This document shows positions 1 to 10,390 of a stretch of 64,000 bases of DNA, piece after piece. Under the pieces are notes generated by a model. The model worked only from the letters and a program-made list of their open reading frames with translations, did not search any database and was not told the DNA's origin. Position numbers and translations under genes: made by a program. Within the stretch, counting starts at the first letter, position 1. Each line of letters starts with the position of its first letter. Source of the DNA: Casuarina equisetifolia (Eukaryota > Streptophyta > Magnoliopsida > Fagales > Casuarinaceae); the NCBI GenBank assembly GCA_028551475.1, contig CM052362.1, forward strand, positions 9,051,354 to 9,115,353, written 5' to 3'.

Positions 1-599
1 TATAGATAGACATATATCATATTGTTTGTGTGGTTTTTGGTAATAAGATGATCAAAAGATTTATTGTAAACCAAAATGTTAAGAGATCTTAATGCACTTT
101 ATTTATTTCAATTCACATAAAAATGTAGTGAATTAATAAATGAAGTAAGTTTACTATACTTACACATAGGATAGTAAATAAATTAAGAAGTTTCACCATC
201 ACATAGGTATTATCATTTTTGCAAGCATAAAGTATGGAATTCATATCTAGTAGTTATGGTGAAATTGGATGTTTTAATATATTTCTCATTTTAATCTTTC
301 TTACATGGATTTAATTTCATTTAGTTTTAAAATTTTATTTTGAAAATCTTTAATTTTAATTCAACATCAACTTTATTTTGATTTGTTGGATAAATTTTAG
401 AATTAGTTCATTGTTAATACTTAATTAGTCTAGTATTCACTAATCTTTGTGGGATGATATCTTTCTCATCATTATATTACTTATTTGACATGTTCACTTA
501 CATTTAAAACTCGTTAAAAAACTTGTAAACTCTCCATTAATGTGGTCATATCTTTAATTCCAAGTCCTTCTTCATCCATAGGTCAACATGCTTTATCCC
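1..599. other. AT-rich DNA with no recognisable gene
   Basis: Very AT-rich sequence without a long reading frame or a family match I can see. It may hold the decayed 3' tail of the LINE that lies to its right on the minus strand, but no poly-A tract or target duplication marks an end. Confidence 0.5.
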
Positions 600-1651
600 A
601 TGCCATCTAATATGCTCGATGCTTCCCCATATTATTCCATAAAAATGCAATAAGATTTTTGTTAATTTCTCCCATTATTGATTTTGGTGCCCTAGTCACA
701 AACAAGCAATGTATAGGGATTAAAGATTAAACACTTTTGATCAAGACAATCTTTCCCCCATGAGATAAGAAATTTTTTTCCAATTGCAAATATGGCATGT
801 GATCCTTTTCATAATGTCATCAAAATACCTTCGCAATGCTCTACCTTTGAACAATGGCACCCCTAAGTACTTCATTAGTAACTTAGCAAGAGAAAATCAT
901 GTCCATCATCTTATGTGTTTTTCCCTTTGCGATGGAGCTTTCTTGGCCAATAAGAAATTGTATTTTTCCAAATTTACTTTCTACCCATTATGATTTTCAT
1001 ATGGTCTCAACAACTCCATGAAATTCTTAATTGATCTTTACCTTCCATTCAAAAAAATTATCATATCATCCACATATAACAAGTTAGAAATATACCTAAA
1101 ATCATGAGGTGTTTCAAACATATCCACACATAACTCCCTATTTCTCTAAGTTGCATAAGGTGTTTCAAGTTTCAAGAAAAAGCTTCCTAAGCAAGAATAA
1201 ATAAACTAGGTGATAGTGGATCCCTCTAACATATTCCTCTTATGGATTTGAAAAAACCAAACTTCTTGCTTGCATTTGAATAGAAAACCAATTGTGTGAA
1301 ATACAATGATGTATCATATCAATCCAGTCTTCCAAGAATCCAAATTTTTGCATCACCTTTAATAGGAAAGGCCATTTCATTCTATTATAAGCCTTCGAGA
1401 TATCCAATTGGATTATCACATTACCCCTACGCACCTTCCTATTGATCTCATGCACCTTATCTTAAGCTAAAGCAATATTTTCCAAAATAGATATGTTCTT
1501 AACAAAACCATATTCTTTTGGTGAAATTACTTGGAGAAAAATCTTAGCCAATCAATCATTTAACAATTTTGCGAAAATCTTGTACTGATATGTGCACAAA
1601 CTTATTGGCCTAAGGTATGAAAAGCTACTTGGTTGAGCCACCTTAGGGATA

Positions 1652-1760
1652 AGTGCTAGCACTATTACTATTGAGCTTTTGGTATATGTCCACCTCTGAA
1701 AAAAAAAAAAAAAAATCTTTGATTGCTTCATGTACATCACTTCTAACCACCTCCTATGCT
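1652..1760. repeat. Left copy of the LINE duplication flanking the plastid insert
   Basis: This ~109-bp LINE segment is repeated at 2048-2147 in the same orientation at high but imperfect identity. Shared blocks include TTGATTGCTTCATGTACAT and CTTCTAACCACCTC. This copy carries an expanded A tract (near 1700-1715). About 50 bp of unassigned filler (1761-1810) separates it from the plastid DNA. Confidence 0.8.
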
Positions 1761-1810
1761 TTCTTCACAGAGATTTTGAATAAAACAAATTATTTTTTTT
1801 GCCGCTATAA

Positions 1811-2047
1811 TCTTGAAAATGAACATTTAAATATCCCTCAAAAGTAAGTAAATAGATATGAAACATGTAAAATGCAATTAAGCCTACTGTAAAAAAAAAC
1901 AAAAACAAAAAAAACTACTATTGCAAAAATAGGTGAATACAACCAACTATCATTAAGAATTTCATCTTTGGACCAAAAACAAGCAAGGGGTGGAATACCA
2001 CAAAGGGAAAGTATACCTAATAAAAAAGTAGTTTTTGTAATTGGCAC
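1811..2047 (-). pseudogene. Nuclear-integrated plastid DNA: fragment of ndhF
   Basis: The minus strand encodes a stretch very close to plastid NADH-plastoquinone oxidoreductase subunit 5 (NdhF), including [27 protein letters not shown] and [11 protein letters not shown]. In plastids NdhF is a membrane subunit of the NDH complex used in cyclic electron flow. Here only about 60 codons remain. An A-rich replacement (near 1891-1913) destroys the middle of the frame, and LINE sequence lies on both sides. It is a nuclear plastid-DNA insertion (NUPT), not a gene. The ends are estimated from where similarity to the remembered plastid sequence stops. Confidence 0.85.
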
Positions 2048-2147
2048 AGTGTTAGCACCATTGGTATTGAGCTTTTTGGTATATGCCCAACTCTAAAAAA
2101 GATCCTTGATTGCTTCATGTACATTACTTCTAACCACCTCTTATGCT
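2048..2147. repeat. Right copy of the LINE duplication flanking the plastid insert
   Basis: Partner of 1652-1760. It begins directly at the right edge of the ndhF fragment and runs on into the rest of the LINE, so the duplication and the plastid patch look like products of one repair event. Confidence 0.8.
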
Positions 2148-4220
2148 ATCTCCAATAAATGGCCTGTGAAACCATCTAAGCCTACAAAATTGTTAAAATC
2201 AAGACTTTTTATTGCTTGTTGCACTTCCTCCCTATCTAGCACTTCACATAACATGGTATTTTGCTCCTTTGTTACTAGACTAGGTATATGACTCAAAAAA
2301 TCATCTTGCTCCCTCATATGTACATCATTAGATGTAAGTAGATCTTATAAAATTCCATAGCCACTAGACCTAAAACCTGGACCTTGTGCATTCTTGTTTC
2401 ATCCAGAAGTTGGAAGTTGTATTGTGCCACTTGGCATCTTACCCTAATGCATGCATGAAAATAAGCCGAATTTTTGTCCCCCTCTTTTAGGCATTTAACC
2501 CTTATCTTCTCTTTTAATGCACTTTTTTCCTACCTAACATTTTTCATCATCTAAGTTTATGCTTCTTGTAGATTTCTAAATACCAAGTCTGACCACTTTT
2601 CTTGTAATTTATGCTCCATGTCCTATACTTGCTCAATAAGTTCTTTTATCTTCTTATCCTTTCTTTTTTTGTTATGTTTAACCCATTAAAGCAAAGCTTT
2701 TTAACCTATGTGCATCTTAGCTATAGGGAGGCCATAGAGTGGTATGTCCATGTCATGCTTATCATCTCTATGGGAGAAAGGACATCTAGCCATTGTTGTT
2801 GAAAATGAAATGATCTTGCCCCCTAAAAAACTCCTCGTAGTCTAACAAGCAAAGGGTTGTGATCTAATCCTACTCTTGTTAAATAAGTCACCTTAAGTGT
2901 TAAGAATGCTGCAAATGCCTTTAAATTACAAAGTACCTTATCTAGTCTTGCCCATATTCTTCTTATTTCTTATACATTATTACACCAAGTAAATAGAAAG
3001 CCTAGAAAACCACAATCTTACAGCTCTAATTGACATATAAACTAGCAATCCTAGAATATTGTCTACCCCCTTGCTTCTCTTCTTGACACAAGATAGAATT
3101 GAAATCTCCCCCAATTATCCATGGCTTGCTATCTATTTGGAATCCCTCTAAATGTTGTCATAATTGTTAATGATTCACGTGATATGTGCTAGTGTATACC
3201 ACTATTATTAGGAATTGTTTTTCATCCATTTGCACCTCCACAATCATACTAACTTGAGTATTCAATTAAGTCCACTTTAGCTTTTGTTTTCCACATTAAC
3301 CAAATGTGCATGTTATTTGGATTATAGTGTAGAGAATTGGAAATCCCAATCTCTTAGCTATGCGACTTAATTGTTCATTAGAATGCTTTGGCTTCAAAGA
3401 GCTATTAATGATATTTTATTTTTTTTGGATTCTCGTTTGAGAAAATCTAATTTGTCTAGAGGACTCAATCTCTTTATGTTCCATATAAGTAAAATAGACA
3501 TTTAGGATGGAGCTTATATTACCATCCAATGCAAGTGACCCTCTATTGAAACTATTTTTCCCATGTCCTACTATCGCCTTCTTTTTCTATAATATTTTTG
3601 TAATTTTCTCTATCTCACCCTCCAAATCCTCATTGGAAAGTAATCCAAATTGGTTCACCAACTTGTTATTAGCAATTCTAGAATGTTGTTGTGATATCCT
3701 CTGCATTTTTCTTTGACAAACACCCTCCTTCTTATGATGATCCTCATTCTTATATCTGTGATGGTCATTTTATTAATACGCCAAGTTTTCATATTAACTT
3801 TAGAAAGCTGTCCTTTTGTTGACTTCTATGCCAATATGCTTTCCACACTGGTCCGAGCTTCCTCCCTTTGTTTGTACACTTGGTATTGTTCATGCTTACA
3901 TCCTAGTGCCTTTGAGGCATTTTGTTGAACACTTGACTCCCTGAGTGGATTCTCTTATTGTTTTCACCCCTTAGATCATGTTTTGACTGACTCCTCTCAT
4001 CTTCATGTTGTTCTTGCTATCCATTAGTAGAGGGATCTACATTTTGTTCCTGGACTATTCCATTTCCTTCAATTTCCTGCACTAACTCGTCATTGGACTT
4101 GCTAGGATAAGCATCATCTTGATACAGAATCAAACTAGTCTGCCTTACACTCTACCTTGCTAGTACCCACACCTACAGCATGCTGGTCTTGTGTGAGTAC
4201 CATATACCCCTATGATAAGA

Positions 4221-4712
4221 CATCTACGATATTATATCAAACAAAATATGGCCTTCTCGAGTGTCTAAATATGCTAAAGATGGGAGTTTTTAATTGTTTT
4301 GAAGATTAATTTTATATAACAAAATCTATCTCTTAAAAGTATTTTAGTGGCTTTAAGAGTTACATGCTTGGTGCTAGCATTGTTTCTAAAGATCTTACTA
4401 TTTCTTTCATTCTAAATAACCTAACAAAAAAAAGTATAGAAAAATTTGAGTATAGATATTTTAGAGCTCTATCCTTTTTCATGGCTAGGGAACCAGCTAA
4501 TTCTTAAACGTCAATATAAATACAATGGTGTAGAATAAAAGTTGGGAAAGTGAGTGTATAGCTAGATTTAATTCTTTATAGTTAAAGGAATACTATCTCG
4601 GAACAAAGGCATATGTTTAGGAAGAAGAAATTAACCTGGAGCAAAACAATCTATAGAAACTTGATCTTTAATTTAGGAAAGTAGATGTGAAATATGTGCT
4701 CTAGGGGTGCCC
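4221..4712. other. Intergenic, 3' flank of the GT61 gene
   Basis: AT-rich, with no ORF of note. It should contain the 3' UTR and polyadenylation site of the minus-strand glycosyltransferase gene, but I cannot place the cleavage site. Confidence 0.4.
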
Positions 4713-7700
4713 TCAGTAACAAGTACACCTACTAGAAGTGAGAGAAGTTTGATTCTTTGAGGCTTGGTCCATTTTTCTTGTCTTCACCTCATTCAAAACA
4801 TTTTTAGCCCACTCACCGAAGTACGTGCCGTTGTACCCAATTCTACCGTTCTTAAAAATAGACATGCAACGACGATCGTCTTCTGGGTATGGGCATTTAT
4901 CCCCAACTGTGTCTCTCCACGCACCTTGATGTCTCATCCCAGACCAGCTAGCTAGCCAGTGATGGACATACTGTCCTACACCAGCAAGTTTTAGCCACCC
5001 TTTAGGGAAGAACTCCATGACACTGCTGTTTCTGTCCATTAAGAACATGTTGGTTAACTGGGCACCGTGTGGGGATACTAGAATGTCTGTCAAGCTCATC
5101 AGCTTCACCTGAATGAACGAGTAAATGTATTGCAACACAATTGAGCCATTGTCCATCAGTCTACATAATATCTGGGAACCGACTTCACAGGGGGAAAACA
5201 AAAAAAAACAAAAAAAAAAAATGTGGGATTGTATCAATACACTCCCACCAAAAATTAAAAAGCACAAAACAACAACATTACAAAAGAAATGAAGATTGCA
5301 AGGAGTCGGAGACATGCTTGTTATATTTACGCAATATATCAAAGAAACTAATCACAATTACAGATCCCATTATCTGTTTATGAACCTTGTGCACATTCGA
5401 GTGCGTTTGCGAATTGCTAAAGAGTAATGTGATTGTATGAAAAGGGACGATTGGATTCACTAGTCACAAAGATTGACGCATTTTCGTGCAATTCAATAGT
5501 AGATTATGTACTTCTAGATGTGTCCTCCACCACTGAAATGGGAATAATTGAAGCACGCCCCAAGTTATAAGACGAAAAGACAAATTTCGACCCTCACAAA
5601 AGCAGCGAGATATTTCAGAAATAATTAACTTACCTATCTCCAATGATAACCCTCGTACAAAGACACATAGCTTCCTATGATAATTTTCTATTTTTTACAA
5701 AACATTAAAAGCAAAGAGTGCAAATGGCTGGAAGCTTCCTGTATTTGATTCTCTTTGGTGCAATTATCTATAAAATACTAGTTTTCTAATATTGTAAATT
5801 TTTTGGTTTAATATTCTCTTTATGTATTTAAATGATCATCTCTCTTTACAATTGGTTCTAAGAGAAAAATTACTTCCTTTTTGATATAATCTCAAAGTTT
5901 AAGTTCAAATACAACACCTCATTATAGATTGAGTTTACATAACCTACAATCTATAATTCCATCTCTCATTACTTGTGAATCAACCCATGCTCAAAACAAA
6001 AGGACATGTTAAATAATAATTTCCTTGTCAGGATATTAGTGATAAAATGACATGTTAAATAATAATTGTCTTTTATCACTAATATCCTGACAAGATATAT
6101 TCCTTATATGTTCATATGCTGTCCTTTTTCAATGAACAATTTTAAGGAAAAAGAAATGTAAGTCATTTCTAACATATAAGAGGGAAGGATATCTAATTAT
6201 ATAAGGAGGATATTGTTTATTAAGTAAGTTATAATATAGTAAGTAAATATTGTCATTCATATTACTGAAACCCAATAAAATAAGAATTCTATTTGCTCTT
6301 TATTTTACAACCTCAAGTTAAATCAGTCTTGTTATCTACTAAAATCAACATTTTTTACCAAGTAATCATCAAATAGATCAAAAGAATAATATATTTCCAA
6401 ATATAGCTGACATTCGAAATTATTTTTCTCAATATATTTGCTTTCCGTCATATGAAAGAGGGAAGGGGAAAAAAAAAAGGAAAAGGAAAAGGAAACATTT
6501 CGGTCTTTCCAGATTGACTCCAAAAAAGATGCCATAACTCACTAAGTTAGCCACTATTTAGACTCCGCCTACACCTTTTAGGATGTAAGCTCGTAACTTT
6601 TACCTTGATGGGATGTCAAAGAACTAAGATATTCTTCACGTCACGTACTCCCATTTATGGAGTGACACCAAAAACAGAAAGAAAAGATGCGGTCGGGTAA
6701 AAAATAAATGGTGTGGAAGCGACACTAATTTCACTAATATTTTTATTAATTTTTTACTATAAAATGAGAATGAAGGACTAAAAACAGATTTTGAAATCAA
6801 GAACTTATGACATTGTTACAAAGCTATTAAGTCAGTAGTAAGGCTTGCTAATTCAATAGTAAGTTAGTAATATTCATTGATTGTTATGTAGAAGTTTGAC
6901 GCCAAGGGTATGTGGACATACGAGCTATGAAAAAAATGAAAAAGAAAAAATTATTAACTCTACTTTTTGAGTTCCAGATACTCTCTCTCCTCATGTGTCT
7001 GTTGTAATAAAAAATGATAAAAAAAATTAAAGCAAAAACCCTACTTTTCAATCTATTATTGATTAAGCTCTTAAAAATGCCTAAATATAGCTGGCAATAA
7101 ATTTCAATAAATGAAAAAAGAGGGAGAGAGAAGAAACGATACGCTAACCTGCTCACAAAAGCTGAGATTATTGGAGTAAGCCACCGTCAACCGGCAGCCG
7201 TCCACCTTTGCACACTCTCCCTCAAAGATCTCAATCACTGCCGTCTCGTTCCTGAACGATCTCGGCCCCGTCCTCATAAATATGGTCATCCCAATAGCCG
7301 GCATTTCCCGGCCATTGACGTCGACAACCCTGCCTTCTGAACTAACGTTGCAATACGCCCTAGCCTTGCACCTCATGAGATCGTACACCTCCATCCTCCT
7401 CTCCCTAGACATCCCTCCTTCGTTGTGCCTCATCACCACAGACTTCACAAAGCAAACTGGCTGGTCATCTTCAACCCCATCAAATCCTTCAATGTACAGT
7501 GGCCCATCAAATGTGGCTTCCATTAAAGTCGTCAGCCATAGCCCCATCTTGAGCCTGAGTTCCCCCCAGTGGTACAAAACCCACCGTGTGGGAATTGGAC
7601 ACCCCTCCTTCTTATGCCAGGCCACGAAGGGCACCATAGCTGACAAACCATGCCATATGTTGTCATAGTTGTAATGGTTATACGAAACAAAAGTCAGGCC

Positions 7701-8264
7701 CTTCATTAAGGTGGCATTGAAGGGTAAAGCTTCCGGCCACGCAAGCGCATAGTAGTTCCAGGACCCATCGTGCTTTTCTCGCCCTTTCAAGCACAGAAGC
7801 CTGCCCAGCGAGGATTCTGAGGGGAATTGTTGGTATTGTACCTCACCTTCTTCGTGAGTGTCGTACATGGAGCTCATGAACCATGTGTGTCCCTGAAGAG
7901 CAGTTTGTGTGAAACGTAAATCTTTGAGCGGAAGAAACGTCACAGAGTGGCGGAGCTTGTTGGCCATGGATTTGAGCTCGCTGCTGCTGTCAGTGGAGGT
8001 TAGGATAGTCGTGGTATTGATGACTCTCTGCCATTGGTGCATGACAGACCATGAGGGATTGGGGGATGAGGATGGAGTTTGGAGAGAATATTGAACATGG
8101 AAGAGAATGAACAGGAAGACACAGGTTGCTAGGATATAGATGGATATTTTGGGGGAATACAAAGAGAATGGCGAAATGGCCCGTTGGTGATGGTTTTTGA
8201 GATGGTGAGCTTTGTGGGATGTCAGGCTTCTATCTACTGCCTGAGGACTTTTGATCATTGCCAT
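4713..8264 (-). CDS. Glycosyltransferase family 61 (DUF563) protein, type II Golgi membrane type
   Basis: There are two coding exons, 8264-7149 (372 codons from an ATG) and 5108-4713 (131 codons plus stop). The donor reads CAG/GTTAGC and the acceptor TTCAG/GTGAAG, joining in phase 0 to a 503-residue protein. Residues ~40-57 are a single hydrophobic segment after a basic, His-rich tail, typical of a type II Golgi signal anchor. The luminal part has the GT61 blocks: IEIFEGECAKV and SNNLSFCEQ in exon 1, then VSPHGAQLTNMF (residues 383-394) and CPYPEDDRRC in exon 2. GT61 enzymes transfer pentose or GlcNAc residues to cell-wall glycans or glycoproteins; the substrate of this subgroup is not evident here. 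It resembles the Arabidopsis At2g41640/At3g57380 type by recall. The ~2-kb intron carries a hairpin repeat. The frame is intact. Confidence 0.88.
6003..6094. repeat. Perfect 24-bp inverted repeat with overlapping 19-bp direct repeat
   Basis: Positions 6024-6047 and 6071-6094 are exact reverse complements (24 bp, 23-nt loop). In addition, the 19 bases starting at 6003 recur at 6049, inside the loop. The whole unit lies in the intron of the GT61 gene, so the transcript could fold into a stable hairpin. No flanking duplication marks it as a MITE. Confidence 0.9.
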
Positions 8265-10390
8265 AAGAAAGGGAAAATGAACAATGTCAATCGAAATGGT
8301 AGTGGGCTTCGTGTCTTTATGGTCTCGAACTGAAAATCTCTGATTCAGAGAGTCCTAGACATCTCTTTCTCATGCGCTCTCAGGAGTTAATAGGTATGCA
8401 GGATGTGGCCAGTTCCATGAGGGGGATCCGAGTTTCCCTTGTGATTATGAGTTAGTTTCAGAAAACATAAATAAGATCTTCTTTTTTGCCTTTTCCTTGA
8501 AAAAAGGAGAGTAAGCATTGAAGTGTATATATTGCAAAACTAATTGTGTGAGAGAATTCTGAATTCAAACGTCATGTTAGTGAAAGTGAATTTTTGTATA
8601 TATACCAAGATACTTAATCAAAGAAACTAAAATCTGATTGGGTTTTTTTAACAATAGTTATGATTTTTCCATCCAACCTTTATTAATAACATATGAAATG
8701 GTACTTCTTCACTAATAAGTAAATTAACAATTTAATGGTTCAACATTGTCATATGATTGCCAAACAAAACATTACCTTTACACCAAAACTAACTAATGTA
8801 GCTTGTCATTTTAGTTACAACCCCACCATCTATTCTATGATGGCTGCCATAATAGTTGTGCCCATAAATTGTGCAAATACCTATGGATTATTTTTCCCAC
8901 AGATTAAAATTAGCAAATGTGGCTTGTAATTTTCGTTAGAAACCCACCATCTATCCTGTGGTAGCCGCCATAGTAGTTTGTGTCCATAAATTGGAAAAAC
9001 CTATGGATTATTTTTCCCACATATTCAAATTAACAAATGTAGCTTGTCAATTTAGTGAACCCCAAGAGCAATTAATGGAGCAACTCCTTCAAGCAGTGTG
9101 CCTGGTGGGTCAAAAGTTTGTATTGCAAGCAATTCATTGGAGATGAATAGGAATGAAGGTTCTGGATCCGCAAAAAAGGGAAACGTAAGAAGAAGAAGAA
9201 GTTATGCACTTCTGTTTGTCCACGGCAAAAGATATTCTATTAGTTTCCTTGATTTGTTTGAAATATTCTGGATGACTTAAAGCGAAAGTCTGGATTAATT
9301 ATCAATTTGGTAAAGGAAACGGATGGCCATATGAATCGTACATAATGCAATCTGTTTCCCACTTTAATAAAGATGGCGTGTGATAAGCACCCCAAATTCA
9401 GGTGGAAGCATGAAAGTCGAAGTGATCTCCATTAAAGAAGGCACATGTCCATCTTCTATCTAGGTTGCCTTGGTTTGATAACCTTCAACTTTTGCCCATC
9501 AAAGGACACGTCGTACTGCAACCCCAACATTTACACCAATCTTAAAATGACTTGAATGACATTTGTTCTTTTTTTAAGCATTTATACTTTTTCTTTTTTT
9601 TTTTAATCAGATTATAATTGTTACATTCTTGAACCATTTTGTTAAAATGCTTAGAGCAGTTGATAGCAGTTGATAGCAGTTGACAGGCCCAAAAACATTT
9701 CATTTGAACCCTAATATTCCACCATGCTTCCAAACAGTGTCTCAATGAACAGCCAACAACCTGCATCTCAGGTACCTCTCTTTTTTAGCTACTGCTTCAA
9801 GCTCTCGCCTCACTTAACAAGGCTTCGTGTTATAAGTTGGCACACACCAGGATTTGAACTTTCATGTCAAGAATTTTTATCATTGACATCGTATTTACCC
9901 CAAAATGGGTTAAAAGATGTTTGTTTAAAGACCAGACTCTTCTCATTTTGTTCCCAACGATATATAATATCCCCGAGTGATCAAGGCGTGTCCTTGGAGA
10001 CTGAGCGACGCACTCATAGGACGGTAGCGGGTTAACAATGGTAAACTTAGCTCAGGAGACAAAGGTGGAGAGAGTCCCATTCATGCATAGACCTGATATT
10101 CATAACTAAGACAGCAGAAAGAAACACACAAGTTCTATTTACATAGGAGATCTACAAAGCAGACATTCGCATCTGTTATATTGGGTTAAACTAAAGAGAT
10201 GATCCATCAAAACTACATAGGACTAGCAATCGTTATAGTTACTCATGCTTCCCACAGCAGATTAAAGTGAATCCTGATTAACACCACTTTATTCCACGTA
10301 CAGAGTCAGCTGGTTATTGGACTTCTTTCCGCCCAGACAAGCTCTAGTCATTTGATGTCGACTCCACAATTGGCAATGATAGAGGCCAAC
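8265..10390. other. Intergenic: GT61 upstream region and 3' side of the kinase gene
   Basis: No gene is recognised. It should hold the promoter of the minus-strand GT61 gene (just above 8264) and the 3' UTR of the kinase (below 10391). It contains a ~120-bp tandem repeat (8791-9062) and a short triplication of GCAGTTGATA near 9655-9685. Confidence 0.5.
8791..9062. repeat. Tandem repeat, ~120-bp unit, about 2.3 copies
   Basis: Units start at 8791, 8912 and 9032 with a period of 120-121 bp. Shared blocks include CCACCATCTAT and ACCTATGGATTATTTTTCCC. The copies have diverged by substitutions, so this is an old duplication. It lies 0.5-0.8 kb upstream of the GT61 start codon. Confidence 0.85.

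Larger units (their letters stand above)
600..4220 (-). mobile_element. Decayed non-LTR (LINE, L1-type) retrotransposon
   Basis: Minus-strand fragments give LINE ORF2 in the expected order. An apurinic-type endonuclease motif (PWIIGGDFN) lies near 3095-3125. A reverse-transcriptase palm follows: LIPKV and LRPISLC at 1560-1660, and LDISKAYNRMKW at about 1380-1420. The catalytic YVDD box is at 1065-1076, and a KYLGVPLFKGR-like block lies near 840-880. The frame is broken by many stops and shifts, so it is a dead copy. No poly-A tail or target-site duplication could be placed. The part above about 3.7 kb has no clear domain and is included because it continues a degraded minus-strand frame upstream of the endonuclease. 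Plastid DNA interrupts it at 1.8-2.05 kb. Confidence 0.75.

Noticed and set aside
1838-2047. Minus-strand frame resembling NADH dehydrogenase subunit 5
   Set aside because: It is a fragment of plastid ndhF with a destroyed middle and LINE DNA on both sides, so I call it a NUPT, not a gene.
5109-5342. Upstream extension of the GT61 second exon frame
   Set aside because: The frame is open by chance into the intron; the acceptor TTCAG/GTGAAG joins exactly to exon 1 and gives the family sequence without it.
7282-7668. 128-codon plus-strand frame opposite GT61 exon 1
   Set aside because: It is the antisense shadow of the GT61 coding exon and shows no domain.
9724-10035. Plus-strand frame of 103 codons, with a tRNA T-arm-like stretch on the minus strand near 9840-9870
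   Set aside because: No protein family is recognised, and no acceptor or anticodon stem can be paired around the T-arm-like bases.
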